From NCBI RefSeq assembly GCF_901933205.1, contig NC_044578.1, positions 11,928,501 to 11,992,500 of the forward strand: 64,000 nt of DNA, written 5' to 3'. The translations under genes and the position numbers were made by a program. Source of the stretch: Camarhynchus parvulus (Eukaryota > Chordata > Aves > Passeriformes > Thraupidae). Shown in pieces: positions 12,772 to 24,600 of the stretch. Under the pieces are notes generated by a model. It was not told the DNA's origin, ran no database searches, and was given only the letters and a program-made list of their open reading frames with translations. Within the stretch, counting starts at the first letter, position 1. Each line of letters begins with the position of its first letter.

Positions 12772-13250
12772 ATGAAGAGATGATGGAGGCAACGCTCCTA
12801 CATGGGCAGTACCCTAAAATGAGTTCCAAGGCTCAGTGGTTTGGCATTTGTTTTAAATTGTGAGTGGTTTGCTATTGTTGCTTACCAGTTTGATATTGCT
12901 ACTCCAAAAGATGCCCTTGAATGTTTTAATTCACTTCAGTACGTGGAAGGGAAAAATATAGATGATTTGGAAGGGATGTATTCTAAAGTGCAGAGGGCTC
13001 CTTGTAACACTCCCCACCAAACCTTTCACCTTAACAGGCTTTTTAAAAGTGCAGAAGTGATCTCTGCTTTTTAAAAGGGTGGTTTTTAAAAGGGGTAGAT
13101 TTTTTTCTACCAGAGATACCCTCAAATCCTTTGCAGAGTCACTGTTTTCTAGAGTAAAGTCAAGCATTCTTTCCATAAGGGTATTCTGTGCTTCTAGGCA
13201 TTGAATTTACCGATTGTATGTATAAAAGACATGTTGCTTGTGCCCAGTTT

Positions 13251-13256
13251 ATTAAA
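13251..13256 (+). terminator. PTGFR: Candidate PTGFR poly(A) signal ATTAAA (proximal)
   Basis: ATTAAA, the commonest variant poly(A) signal, lies about 510 bases after the stop codon. It is followed within 10-35 bases by the GT-rich CTGTGCTTGGTTCATTG, a plausible downstream element. It is the first credible signal after the coding region. Confidence 0.45.
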
Positions 13257-14049
13257 TGATCCACTGTGCTTGGTTCATTGACTTGATCTCGTAATTATTT
13301 AGTGTTCCATGAATTTTTGGGAGAGCTGCGAACTCTGCGTCAGTGTTAGTGTTCCTTTGAAATCATTGACAAAACCTGAGGTTCCCTTTGGGAACAGAGA
13401 AGCAGATGATCTCAGCTTCCTTATAGTTATGTTTTGAGGTGTATTGGTGAGCTTTTAGTCCTTTCAGCAATTCTGTTGAAACTTACAGGCATAAAGCAGT
13501 GGTTGATCTGTGAAAACAGTAATTTTCCCCCTTCCCTCCTGAACTGAAGGATGATTCTGGCAGCGTTCCCCAGGTGCATGTACTGAAATACCCATGTGGT
13601 ACATCTGCTTCATTTGTCAAAGGTCACACTTGTGTCGTGAACATGTGTGTGACCAAATGAGCACCTCTGCAGGGAACTGCTTTGGGAGCAGGGTTTAGTT
13701 TGTGAGAGCAAACTGAATGCTCAGTTTTTGCAGGGTCTGTGTCTGAAGAGCTGAGAGCATTCAATAAGTTGAAGGTACCAGAAAATTTTCAGGACAGCTT
13801 CACACAGAAGGCCCTTCACCTTTAATGCTGCTAAAAGAAGCTTTGGTTTTTGTGACTGTATGCTGTTCAGAAGCCAATAGGTCTGGCTTATTTTTACCTA
13901 CTTAACTTCAAATAACTACGTTAGTGAAGTGTTGGTATATTTGAACAAAGTAGTTAAAAACAGATCCACTAAGAAGACAGTCTGAGGGACCAAAACTATT
14001 CACAAAGTACAAATTCATATTGTATGTGAGAATAGTTTGTAAGCCAGAA

Positions 14050-14055
14050 AATAAA
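14050..14055 (+). terminator. PTGFR: Candidate poly(A) signal AATAAA
   Basis: A canonical AATAAA followed about 25-45 bases later by a T-rich stretch (TATTTCTTTTTTTAAAATTT). The context is plausible, but AATAAA is frequent by chance in DNA this AT-rich. Confidence 0.35.
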
Positions 14056-14487
14056 AACCCAATAGGTTTAAATATTTCTTTTTTTAAAATTTTTTAAAGC
14101 TATTTCCTTTTTGTTTTAAAAAGGTTGAAAAATAAGTGGGTTAAGTAACCCTGTACTAAAGTGGCTTTATTTACCCTGAAGAATTTCTGTATGTGATTTT
14201 TTTTTTTTCTCAGTCATAGGGCTGATAAATGGTGGACAGATTTGATGCTGGTATAAGTTCTGCACTATTGCTTCATGTGAGTTCTGCTGAAATCTGGAAG
14301 CATTCAGTCAGTGCTTAGTGTGGCTTTTTCATTTCATAGAATGTGATGTCAGTGTATCTGTTGACATAAATTATTTGTTCCCTATGGAAGTGTGTTGTTT
14401 TAGCAGCTGCAAAATAATGTTGGTCCATAAATTGTTGAGATATTTGATTGGTGAATGAAGCTTGAAAATGTTCCATTTTGTTGTGTG

Positions 14488-14493
14488 AATAAA
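14488..14493 (+). terminator. PTGFR: Candidate poly(A) signal AATAAA with GT-rich downstream element
   Basis: Overlapping AATAAATAAA is followed by GCTTGTGTTGTTCACTCTGG and GTTGGCTTGT within about 45 bases. This is the best combination of canonical hexamer and GT-rich downstream element in the region, making it a good candidate for a distal PTGFR end. Confidence 0.45.
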
Positions 14494-14833
14494 TAAATGT
14501 AGCTTGTGTTGTTCACTCTGGTTGGCTTGTAAAACAACAGAGCAAAGTTTATATGTATATGTGATTTCTTATATTTTGTGTACTGATACCCATTGAATGT
14601 AAATTGCAAAGCCTCATTAAAGTTACCAAACTGTATCCTGAGAGTTAAGGTGTTTTTGTGTAACCAAAAAGATGATCCTGAGTTATTAAAAATAATCCTT
14701 ATGACAAAAACCATCACGCTGGATTTAAGCCAACCACTACCATTCCTGTGTGTGGAGGCAGAGAGGAGGCCAGTGGGAATTCAGGTGAGAGGAACCAGTG
14801 CTTGCACATGGCCAGGGCAGGGTGGTCTGAGGC

Positions 14834-14874
14834 AGCATGGGTCTGATGACCCATGCTTAGAAAATGCAAATAAA
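14834..14874 (+). terminator. Perfect hairpin followed by AATAAA
   Basis: AGCATGGGTC (14834-14843) and GACCCATGCT (14848-14857) form a perfect 10-bp stem, 60% G+C, with a TGAT loop. An AATAAA follows at 14869-14874, and a GT-rich GGCAGTTTGGTGCTTGGG lies 10-30 bases beyond. It could be a structured 3' end for the longest PTGFR transcript. The arrangement is seen directly; any role is inference. Confidence 0.4.
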
Positions 14875-14900
14875 AGTGGAACTGAGGCAGTTTGGTGCTT

Positions 14901-17900
14901 GGGATGAAAGTGTTTTTATCTGAGTATCTGCCTGTGTTTCGCATACACTATGAAAAAAAGTGAGTTTTGCTGTGTCTATTTTGCCTTGCTCAGTGATGTG
15001 GTAGCCTGCAGAGGCAGCTCAGGATACAGTCACCCAAGGACCCGTTACACTGAAAGTGATTGGATTATCATTGCATTTCATTGCATCTCACTGAAGAGCC
15101 AGCAACGTGCTGTGTTGTATGATTAGCAAGTTATATGTTTTATGGAATATGAGATTATTAAAAAAACAGTGGGATGGCTTCACATTAGGATGTGAGTATT
15201 GCCCAGGCAGGGAGCAAAGGACAGTGTGCTCAGGGATGTGCTGATGGTCTCCTTAGAAGCTGGCTAACGATGCGAGCAGTCGTGAGCTGCCTGTTTACTG
15301 CTGGCAATAATTAGTGCCTCCAGAGCAGGCACGGGCAATAAGTGCTCTGGTGGGAAGAAAGTGAATCTCATTTCTGACTAATGACTGAGGCAGTCCTCAG
15401 GGTGGGAGAATATTTTAATCTAACTGGGATTTTAAGCAACAGCAGGCTATATAAGGAAGCACTTTGTCCTGAAATGAAGTCCTAGCCTGGGCTGAGCCAA
15501 CGTGCTGAGGGAAGAAACCATCAGTAACCAGTTGCTCATCACAGGGATTATGCAAATACTTGTAGTTTGTTACCTGGATACAAAGATGGAGAGCAACGTT
15601 CAAGGTCTTTTAGATGTGATTCTTGAGACAAAGGGTCCACCTTGTGGGTTTATTATCAGATTTCTGTGTATTAAGTGTTCCTATTAGTTCAGTCTGATAT
15701 GTGAGCAACAATTCCAGGAACAGCAATATGTACCAGTTCTGTAGCCATGGTGATCCTTTAGGACAAGATGTTGGGACCTTTCAGATGTGCCTTACGTGCC
15801 AATGCACTGCTCCAGGATGTTACAGGTAACTCAGCACTTCACTGAATAACAGCATAGGTTGGAATGAGATTTAATTTTCTTGGGAAAATGCTCAAATGCC
15901 AAGAAAATTTACAATGCCTCTGGTGACTTTTATTGCTTCCTTAAAAAAAATCAGATGCTTTTCAGTTTTAACTTCTGCAATCTGCCACCATAAAAAATGT
16001 CAAAACTGGTCTTTCATTCCAGCAAACAACTTTCTATTAAGGGTTGCTGCATTATATTGAGGGAAGTATTTTCTCTTTGAACAGACAATGTTTTGCTGAT
16101 GAATGTCAGTTAATTTTGATACTTACTAGGAAATTTTAAAATACTAATAGTGTAATGCTGTTTCAAAAGTGAGATAAAAGAGGGGCTGTTTAAAATGCAT
16201 TTTGTGTTCTTGAGATAACCTCAAGTTTACTGCTATGGTGAGGAATAACTGCAAAGAAAAACCCAATCATGAGTTCCAATACCCCTTGGCCATCAGCTTG
16301 TATTGAGGGTGTTTCTCAGGTGGAAAATATTGCCCATTAAAGCTGTGCTGGTTCAATAACAACATGCTTTGTATTCTCATAAAAGTGACTGTTTCTAGGT
16401 GTGTTGCTCCTTACCAGTGGCTGCAGCAGTGTGGTGGGTGGTGGTGGCAGGTATTGTGTGTCTCACAGGTTGTTGTCTTGGACACTGGAGCTGGGCAAAC
16501 AATCGTTAAAATATCATATTTGCTTCTCTGCATGGAACAGCCACTATCACAACTTGCTTTCTGGTGTCCATAAATACATCCAGTGGGATAATTTGGAGGG
16601 AGACCTTCTTATGTTCTAAACAGAACAATTCAGATTATCAAGTAAACTGCCCTCCCTACACCAAAATGTTTGCTGTTGGTTTTACTCAGTTGTTTTGGAC
16701 CCTATGCCCTTGGTGGGAGGAGGTCAGGCTAATGAGCAAGACCCTACACTTGCTTATCATTAGAGATCCTTGAATGTAACTCACAGATTCTTTAACTCAT
16801 ACTTTCTTCAGGCTTTTCCAAGTTTTCCTGGTTATTTCATTAGGTCTCAATTTTTTTTGGTGAAGGCTGAAAAGCAATGACAGTTGCAGGTCTTTACCAC
16901 CTGTTATTGGTTTATCCTTGGTAAGTACTAATCCATACTTTTTCTGTTTTCCAGTTCACTTTAACAGTGTCTGGGAAATCAAAGCATATTTGCAGTCTGA
17001 CCCTTTTGTAGCTGATGCTCAGCTTTTGTGCAGATGGATGCAATACACATATCTGGTCCACAATTTCGGGCTCAAGTATCTTGAATGCTGTCTCTGAGTA
17101 CAACGTTTGTTGGTTTGGGTTTTTTTTTTTTTTTTGTTCCCTTAAGGGTTGCCATAGGAAAAAGTTCCATCTGGCTCTGGAGAAATGCAGAAGTGATTTA
17201 TGTTTAGAAGAGGTAGGCAGTGCAGTCGAGGAACAGATCTGCTGGTGGAAACAGGGATTTGAGCAGAGCCTGAAAATTGTACAAGCCCCAAACCATTAGG
17301 TCTTAGTCAGTACAATTTATTCATAAGAAACATGAAACAAACAAACACAATATTTGCAGCAAGTTACAGGAAGAATTAATAATACAAAAATGCCAAAGGT
17401 TGAGTCAATGACAATTGCTTGCTGTAATAGATCTGACCCTCCTTGTGTGGAGAAAAGCTTCCTGTAAACACTTCAGGAACTCCAAGTGATGATGCTTTAG
17501 GAACAAACCCACTTGTCCCTTTCTGCTGCCTCCTGTAAGCAAAATGACGTCTGAAGTGATTGGACAATGGTTAAATATTAAAAATATAATTTCAAATGCA
17601 ATTTAAAAAATTGTTTATAATTAGGATAAGTTAAAGAGTGACAGATCTATGAAAGACTTGGTTTCTAAGCAACACATTTATGGGGTCTTTAGAAAAAGTT
17701 CTATGGCTGCAGGAATATAAACATATATCTATCTAGCTGTTTAATTTCAGCACCATGGTTGCAAAATAAATACTTTCTACAGAAGTTTACAAAAATAAAT
17801 CCATTTCAGTTTTGTTTTTTTTTTAAACAACGTTACTTTCAGTAGGAGGTTAGCAAGTTAAAATATTTGAGGCAAAAAATTGTTACAGTATAACATCTCT

Positions 17901-18469
17901 ACGGAGCAGCTACCCTTCCCAGGGAAATTTATGTGAGTGTATCTAATTTCTTGTGCAGGCAGCAGCAGAAAAATACTTTGAACTCTGTTGTAATTCATAA
18001 AAAAGATATTTGTAATCTGAATCAATTTCTTTTTTAGATTGCATTTTTCATTCCTATTTTCCCTGCAGACATGCTGAAGGCAGAGCTGTGTGAAGTGAGG
18101 GCTCCGGCAGGGGAATGTGGAACAGTCCATGCCAAAGCAGCCTGGTAGCTTAGAGTGGAACCTTTGCAATGACACTTGGACAAGTGAGAAAGTCTGAATT
18201 TAATTTCAGGATTCAGATTTATTTTTATAATTCCTGAAAAGCAGAGATTTCCAATAATTTCTAGGATATTTTTTATGCATGAAGTTCCCCAGATGCCTGA
18301 AACATGAAGTGCTGTCTGCTGCTCCCGGTCTGTGTGACACTGGCTCAAGAGGAAGATGAAGACAGAACTTTAATCCATGTTTGCCTGGAACAGTTCAGCC
18401 CTGCTTTCTAAAATGGTAATTTGACAGAGATTTTTCATCTCTGTTGAAGATATTCTGTTTTGTCTTTAA
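14901..18469. other. Non-coding interval, no gene recognised
   Basis: I found no exon-like frame with recognisable protein similarity on either strand. The only simple-sequence feature of note is a run of 16 T at 17120-17135. The remaining open frames are short, lack family motifs and overlap each other in several frames. Confidence 0.6.
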
Positions 18470-18640
18470 ACTGAAAGAGGGAAGATTTAGATTAGATATT
18501 GGGAAGAAATTCTTTCCTGTGAGGGTGGTGAGGTCACTAGCACAGTTCCCAAGGAAAATGTGGGTGCCCCGTCCCTGGAAGTGTTCAAGATCAGATTGGG
18601 TAGGGCTCTGAGCCACCTGCTCTAGTGGAAGGTTATTTTC
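18470..18640 (+). mobile_element. CR1 LINE fragment, sense on + strand
   Basis: The segment AAGATTTAGATTAGATATTG, GAAGAAATTCTTTCCTGTGA, GGGTGGTGAGG, a CACAGTTCCCAAGGAAAATG stretch, TGCCCCGTCCCTGGAAGTGT and ATCAGATTGGGTAGGGCTCT matches the standard CR1 3' region, up to CTCTAGTGGAAGGT. It stops before the terminal GGGACC-like and 8-bp repeat part, so it is truncated at both ends. It belongs to a CR1 subtype different in wording from the copy at 5588-5825, because it carries the CTGCCCCGTCCCTGGAAGTG version. Confidence 0.85.
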
Positions 18641-21600
18641 TGTTTCTTGCACGAATTCTCAGCCATGCGTCCAAAATCCGACTTGTCATCAGTGCAGCTA
18701 ATTCTAATCTGTGTTTGTGGCTGGTATAACAGAATTTATTGCTGCTGTGCTCACTTGTCTTTCTTGTGCCTTCTGACAAAATCTTTGGTGCACTCTGTAT
18801 TTCTGGTAAGTTTTTTGTGGTTACTCTTCTTGCAGTTGTGTTTCCTGCAACTGGGACTTCAGCAGCAATCCCCTTTAGTTTCAGCTTTGAGCAGTCCAAA
18901 CTAAATAACCTCTTTGACTACACATCCTGAAACATTTAACAGAGCACATTAACGTTGCTCCTTTATTGTTTTACGTCATCTCCTAGAAGAGAATGGTCAC
19001 TTTTATGAGGATATGAGGGCAGTATCAAATTTTAAACAACGTAAAATAAAATATCTCTTTCAGATTTGTCTCCTCCAAATGCACCAAAGTGTTGCATGAT
19101 TTTTTGTGAATATTTTTAACCTGGAGACACTTTTTATGGCTGTACTGCAGTCCATAGAATGAGAAACTTGCAGACTAATAGCATATGCAAGAACAATGGT
19201 AAAAGTTTTTCGGGGAAAAGCTGAAATGAAAAACCCCTCATTTTCTTTCTGAGTAATTTTGAAAATAGTCTAAGGTGTCTGAATCTTACATACAGCACCT
19301 TACTGTTCCTCTGCCTCCCTCATTTACAGCCATCATGCAAGGACTTGTGTTTTGCTAATGGTGAGGATTCTTGAGATATGTAGCAAAATCTCCAAGAAAG
19401 AAATCCTATAACTTTTAAAGTAAAATTGCTTTGTTAAAAAGTAATTGCAAACTGCATAAGGTCATGGCAGCTCATTGTTCTCTCTCCTGTCTGTTTGAGG
19501 AGCCAAGTCAAAGCAGCTGCAGGGCGTGCTTGGTGTGGCAGAGCCACAGGTCCCTGGCACCTCTTGGGGAACCCATCCAGTGGGTCTGGGGAGGAACTAA
19601 TGGCTGGAAGGGAGGAAAGTGGTCTGGATGATTTAACCTGCAAAGCTGGACAGAAATATCAGTCTTTATACAATAATCTTCTCTTCCTAGGAATCACTAA
19701 TCCACTTGGGGGAGAGACTGATGCTTGCTGTGGTGTTTTACTGGTTTAGTTCCATGGAAGCAATGAAACAATTTTTCAGTATTTGCAATGTTTAGTATTA
19801 CATTTTTTGTGGTTTGCCTACTGCAAGGCTATTCCTCTTGTAACCACTGTCAGAGTTCACATCGACCTTGATGGAATGGTTTTCATTTGTAGAAGATTTG
19901 ACAGAGCTGTAGCAAAGCATTCACTGCTTGAAGAAATACTGATATATTTTGAAATTACTTCCTTCTACCAGATAATTTACACCTGGACACATGATAATTC
20001 TACAAAATATCACTCACTGCTTCGTTGCACTCCCAAATATATGTTCATGTTTCACCATGTTTGGTTGGTGGGTTTCTGCTTCCATAAGTGTCATCTTGGA
20101 AAATAGCTTATTTCCCAGGAAGTAGTTTACATGCTTTCAGTGATCTGAAGGGAATGCACTATATGATTTGAAAATACATAGAGAACAACCAGGTTTCTCC
20201 CCAGAGCCTTTGCAAGCTATTCCAAAAAGTTCTGATTTCAAAGAAAGTAAAAAAACCAAAAAAACCTGCCAAGGGAAAGTTTGCATCATTCATACTTAAA
20301 AAGTTACTTTTGTTCTTAAAACACTTCAGGTCATCAAGCATGAACTCTGCTTTTTGCTATAATTGAGCAGGGGTGGTTCTTCCAACTTGCATGCCTCTTC
20401 TTTATTACCATTATCCAACTCACTCTAACTAATTTTAGAAGATGATATTTTTATCAAGGGAAAATGCATTATTGTTGCAGGGACATCCCAATAATGAACT
20501 ATCATCTGCTGTGTCAAAAAGCTGTACTCATTTTGGTCAGCAGTTTGTGCTGTGTATTGTCCTGCTAGTGCTGAAATGTCAGCAGCTCATGATAGATGGT
20601 CTGAGTTTAGGGTGGTAATCTGCAGGAGAATAACATCCTGAGGCAAAGCCTTGGTAAGGTCATATGTGAGTGCTGGTGGCTCCTGCCAGTGAGTAATTAG
20701 TGTTGTAAGGTCATGCATGCCATGTTTTGCTTAGTTCATTTGTCTTTCTCAGATATAAAAATTAGAAATGCCATTTTAATTTTAGAGCTGTGAATAACAG
20801 GAGCCTCAAATCAGGATGTGTGTGTCTGTGCACCACATATTTTCCAAAGAAATACAGAATTACAATAAATTTGTTTTGTAAAGGTTTAGCAATGAAACAG
20901 ATTAGGATTTGCCAGTGATATTCAAAGTTATTATTTGCATGCCTTTTTTATTTTTACATGGGAAAGGCTTAGGAAATGTAAATCAAGTGAAGAATCATGT
21001 CGTACTATTGAAAATACATGTCTAAGCCAGTGCTAGTGTGAGACTTGGATCCTGGATATGTTAATTCTAAGTGAGATCACAGAACATCTGGAAAAATCCC
21101 AGATGACAAAACCAAGCCAATAAGACTTCATAGATTTTTGTAAAAATAGTAAAACATTTCATTTGGAATACAGTTCTGTAAGAACCTGCTACCCAGAGGG
21201 CAGCACTAGTAATGTACTCATTCCTCAGGGAGACTGAAGCCACTTGAGAGTAATAACTAATTATAAATGTTCCTACTTACCTCAAGTCTTACTGAGTATA
21301 TGCAGTCAGAACAAAGAAATTTCTCAGAGAAGCCTGTGTGGAAGGTAGGGACAGCTCTTGGGAGCAGATCAGGAATTCCTTATTTACTTGAGGCTCTTGG
21401 TTTTCCTGCCCCAGATGACTTAATAAAATCATCCTGCAATGTGGTCAGTAATTTCTTGTCAAGGAGTTCGCCTAGAATGTAACAATGTCAGAAAGAGCTG
21501 AGTACACATGAGTAAAAAGTCTGCAGCAGTACAAGGGACATTAACATTTTCTGTGGGAAGTACTACTGCTACTTTTGTGAATTTGAAGGGAAATTAAAGA

Positions 21601-24600
21601 AAGTCTGGGTGATTTTGGGATGGTATTTATTCTGTTAGGTTCTACCTGATAGAGAAATAATCTTTTCCATTTCATTTGTCATGAAAGTGGGACTCCTTTC
21701 TGAGGAGACCTCAGGTTCTATAAAACCCCAGATAGTAACAATGCCCCTTCAAATTAAGATTTATTAAATGCAAATGTTGCCTAGTTGGGGCTGAATCATG
21801 TGAATTTTTACTCACATGAAAAAAAAAGTGTATTGTTAATTTTAGCCTTATACAGAAGAAACTACCACAAAAGCAATCCATTAGAAAGGGGAAAAACTAC
21901 CCCTAGCACTTTGTTCAGCACCCCTATTGCCAAACTGTCTTATATTTTCTATTTTTTCATCTTTCCTCTATTTTTATGCCTCTTCTCCATTTTAATTGCT
22001 TTGTATTTTCATTGTCACTGGGGAGGATTTATGGCAGGAACAATGAGAACTGACCCTATTACCCTTCTGGTACACTTTTGTGTTCTAGTTCCTTCCCCCA
22101 GCTATCCATCTGTACTGCTTATCTTTGGGATGATGAAATGCTCATCTTCACTGTTTTGTTTATAAAAGCAGCAAGATCAATGCACACTGTCCTTCAGAAT
22201 GAGAAGTGATGTGAAACCACCGAGGTACAGCAGAATAAACAGACTGAGAGCCACAATCAGTGAGATGCAGAGTAGTGGCAGGGGAGCAGTGTAACACGAC
22301 GCACGGTGCTCTTTGCACATGCACAGCTGCTGTGCTCTCAGCCTGTCTGCTCTGCACACCAGGGAGTGCAGAGACAGGTGTTGTGACTGTCACCTCTTGG
22401 AGAATATTTCTGTTTGGAGGGCAAATGCTGGACAGAAGTAAGTCTCACCTGGGGGAGCATGAAAAGTGCCTGTAGTCGCAGACCCTCCTGGTGAGAGGAA
22501 CAGCTTTGCTGCATTTCCTCTGCATTTACCACAGGGAACTACAGTGAGAACATGAGGGGAAACAAGGACTGTGACACTGATTGAAGGACTTTTATGAGCT
22601 GTGCTTGCAAACTCTTTTTTCTTCCCCCTCCAGTATTAACAAACATTTATTACTGCTTGCAGACAAAATGAGAAGTCATAGTGGTCATGCTCTAAAAATG
22701 GATTTTCCAATGTCTTTTCAAATTGTCATAAACTGTGCTACCAGTTTCGAGTGGCTTGTTCTGATTTGGGGATGAGCTCTATTTACTGTGCTGGATTCCA
22801 CTGCTACCAGCCCATGATTCACATCAGAGTCTCTCATGAGTGCCTTGTGTCTGCTGGCCTCACTTTACTGCCTCGAGTAAACACAGCCCACAACAGCATA
22901 GCCTGCCTAGGATAAAATAAATGTGTCAGTGGGGTTAAGACAGTGATGCTCAGTAATGGCTCTTGTGTGGAAGACCCTATGTTCCAGTTTTGTCATCCAG
23001 AGGAAAGGAGGGTCTGGGTGAGTTTTTCAGTTATGGTTATGAGGGAAATTTATCTGCGGAAGATGAGCGAGTGACCCCATTCCCTCCAGTGCATCAATTT
23101 TTGCTAAACTTGTTCAATACTTGCTAGTAGCTCTGTATGTATGGCACACATGCCACTCTTTTACTCTTCACCAAAAGAATTAAGGGTCTGCAGGAAAAAA
23201 TGCAGTCACAACACAGACTCAACTGGTTTCTGGCTGTTTGTGCACCATTAAAAATGTACATTTTTACCTTCTTGTTTGACTCTGCTCAGTTTTTTTTTGG
23301 CTGTATAGAGTACAATTTATTTATATTTAAAATAATTTTTAATTAAAAATTCCCTACAGTGGCAGAGATCTGACAAATACTTATCAAAATCTTTGAAATT
23401 ATTCTAAAATTATTATTTTTATAACAAAATCCCATATCCATTAAAAGACTAATCTGACAAGTGTCCTCTTGACACAACATGACAAAACATAAAGATAGAT
23501 CCTTGGTTCTTTAAAAATATCCCAAGGCTGTAAATGAGCCCGTTAGAAGACTTTATTGTCTTTCATCCAACAACAAAACACAGATGCCTCCTTCAGTGCC
23601 CAAACTGGATGTTGTTGTGCCAACATCCAAATCTTCATTCCTCCAGACTGCATATTTTCCTGATTTATTCAAAACATGAGAATTGTAACTAACTTGAATC
23701 TTTCTAGCTGATAGTATTGTGGGACTCTAAGCAGAAGGAAAAAACTAGAATTATGGAGTGGGTAGAAGAAGCAAGACAGAATGAAGGTTTTCTTTAGGCA
23801 GCTTTAAGAGATTTTGAAAAATAATGAAAATTAACATTATTATAAAAATACCCCCTTTGTTTATTTTCAAATATTAGTAATGGGCACAAACTGCTATTCA
23901 GTCCCAACTAAGTAGTATATAATAAAAAAGTTCACTAGAAGTTGAAAATTGTCACGTATTACTGTTTTTTAATGGGCATATAACCTGTTTGTTATATCAC
24001 TGTAGCACTCAGGGTAAAGTGACAAGTGTGAGATGTTCCCTAACTGTCCACATTGTTTTTCACTTGTGAGATCTTGGGATTCTCAGTAAATGTAGAATGA
24101 GACACAGTGTTCTGAAGACATTAGTGAGAATTCCTTTACTAGTTCACCTCTTTTTCTAAAAATTCTATTTTAATAGAAAAATGTGTCTTAAAATAACCTG
24201 AAAGGTGTGATACAGATTTATGTGAAGTGCAACTTCACATTACACTTCAGAATTCAAAAATGGCTGAAACACAATTTATTTTACTTATTCGCTTATTAGT
24301 TGGTGTGGAAATTCAAGTGCTGTCCTCTGTGTTGATGCCACATTTGTTTTTCTTTCTTATTTTTTTCTAATGTGCCAGGAAATGTGTCTTTTGATTCTTT
24401 TGGACATTTAGGAGTATATTTGGGCACTGAAACCATAAAGATATTTTTTAATGATGATCACTCATTATTCTCAGTGAGAATATAAAGGGATTTCTTTGCA
24501 GTTGTATGTCAGTAAATCTACAGATGCATAATGATACAGCAGTCAAAATAGGCAAAGAGGCCCACGTGATTTTCATTTTTAAAATATTATTCAAACTCAG

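Larger units (their letters stand above)
12740..14900 (+). other. PTGFR: PTGFR 3' UTR (end uncertain) and immediate downstream sequence
   Basis: The non-coding sequence after the PTGFR stop codon contains several candidate polyadenylation signals (13251, 14050, 14488 and 14869), so the transcript may end near 13.28, 14.08, 14.52 or 14.89 kb, perhaps alternatively. It begins with a short inverted repeat (12740-12760) and has a GC-rich perfect hairpin (14834-14857) just before the last candidate signal. The sequence is AT-rich with scattered ATTTA motifs that could affect mRNA stability. The real end cannot be read from sequence alone; 3'-end or RNA-seq reads would settle it. Confidence 0.55.

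Noticed and set aside
17120..17135. Poly(T) run as the polypyrimidine tract of a splice acceptor or tail of a retrocopy
   Set aside because: No AG with a credible exon follows, and the open frame across it (17015-17299) has no family motif.
21785..22165. 126-codon + strand frame with a hydrophobic stretch like a membrane segment
   Set aside because: The hydrophobicity comes from a T-rich stretch (TATTTTCTATTTTTTCATCT). There is no family resemblance and no flanking splice structure.
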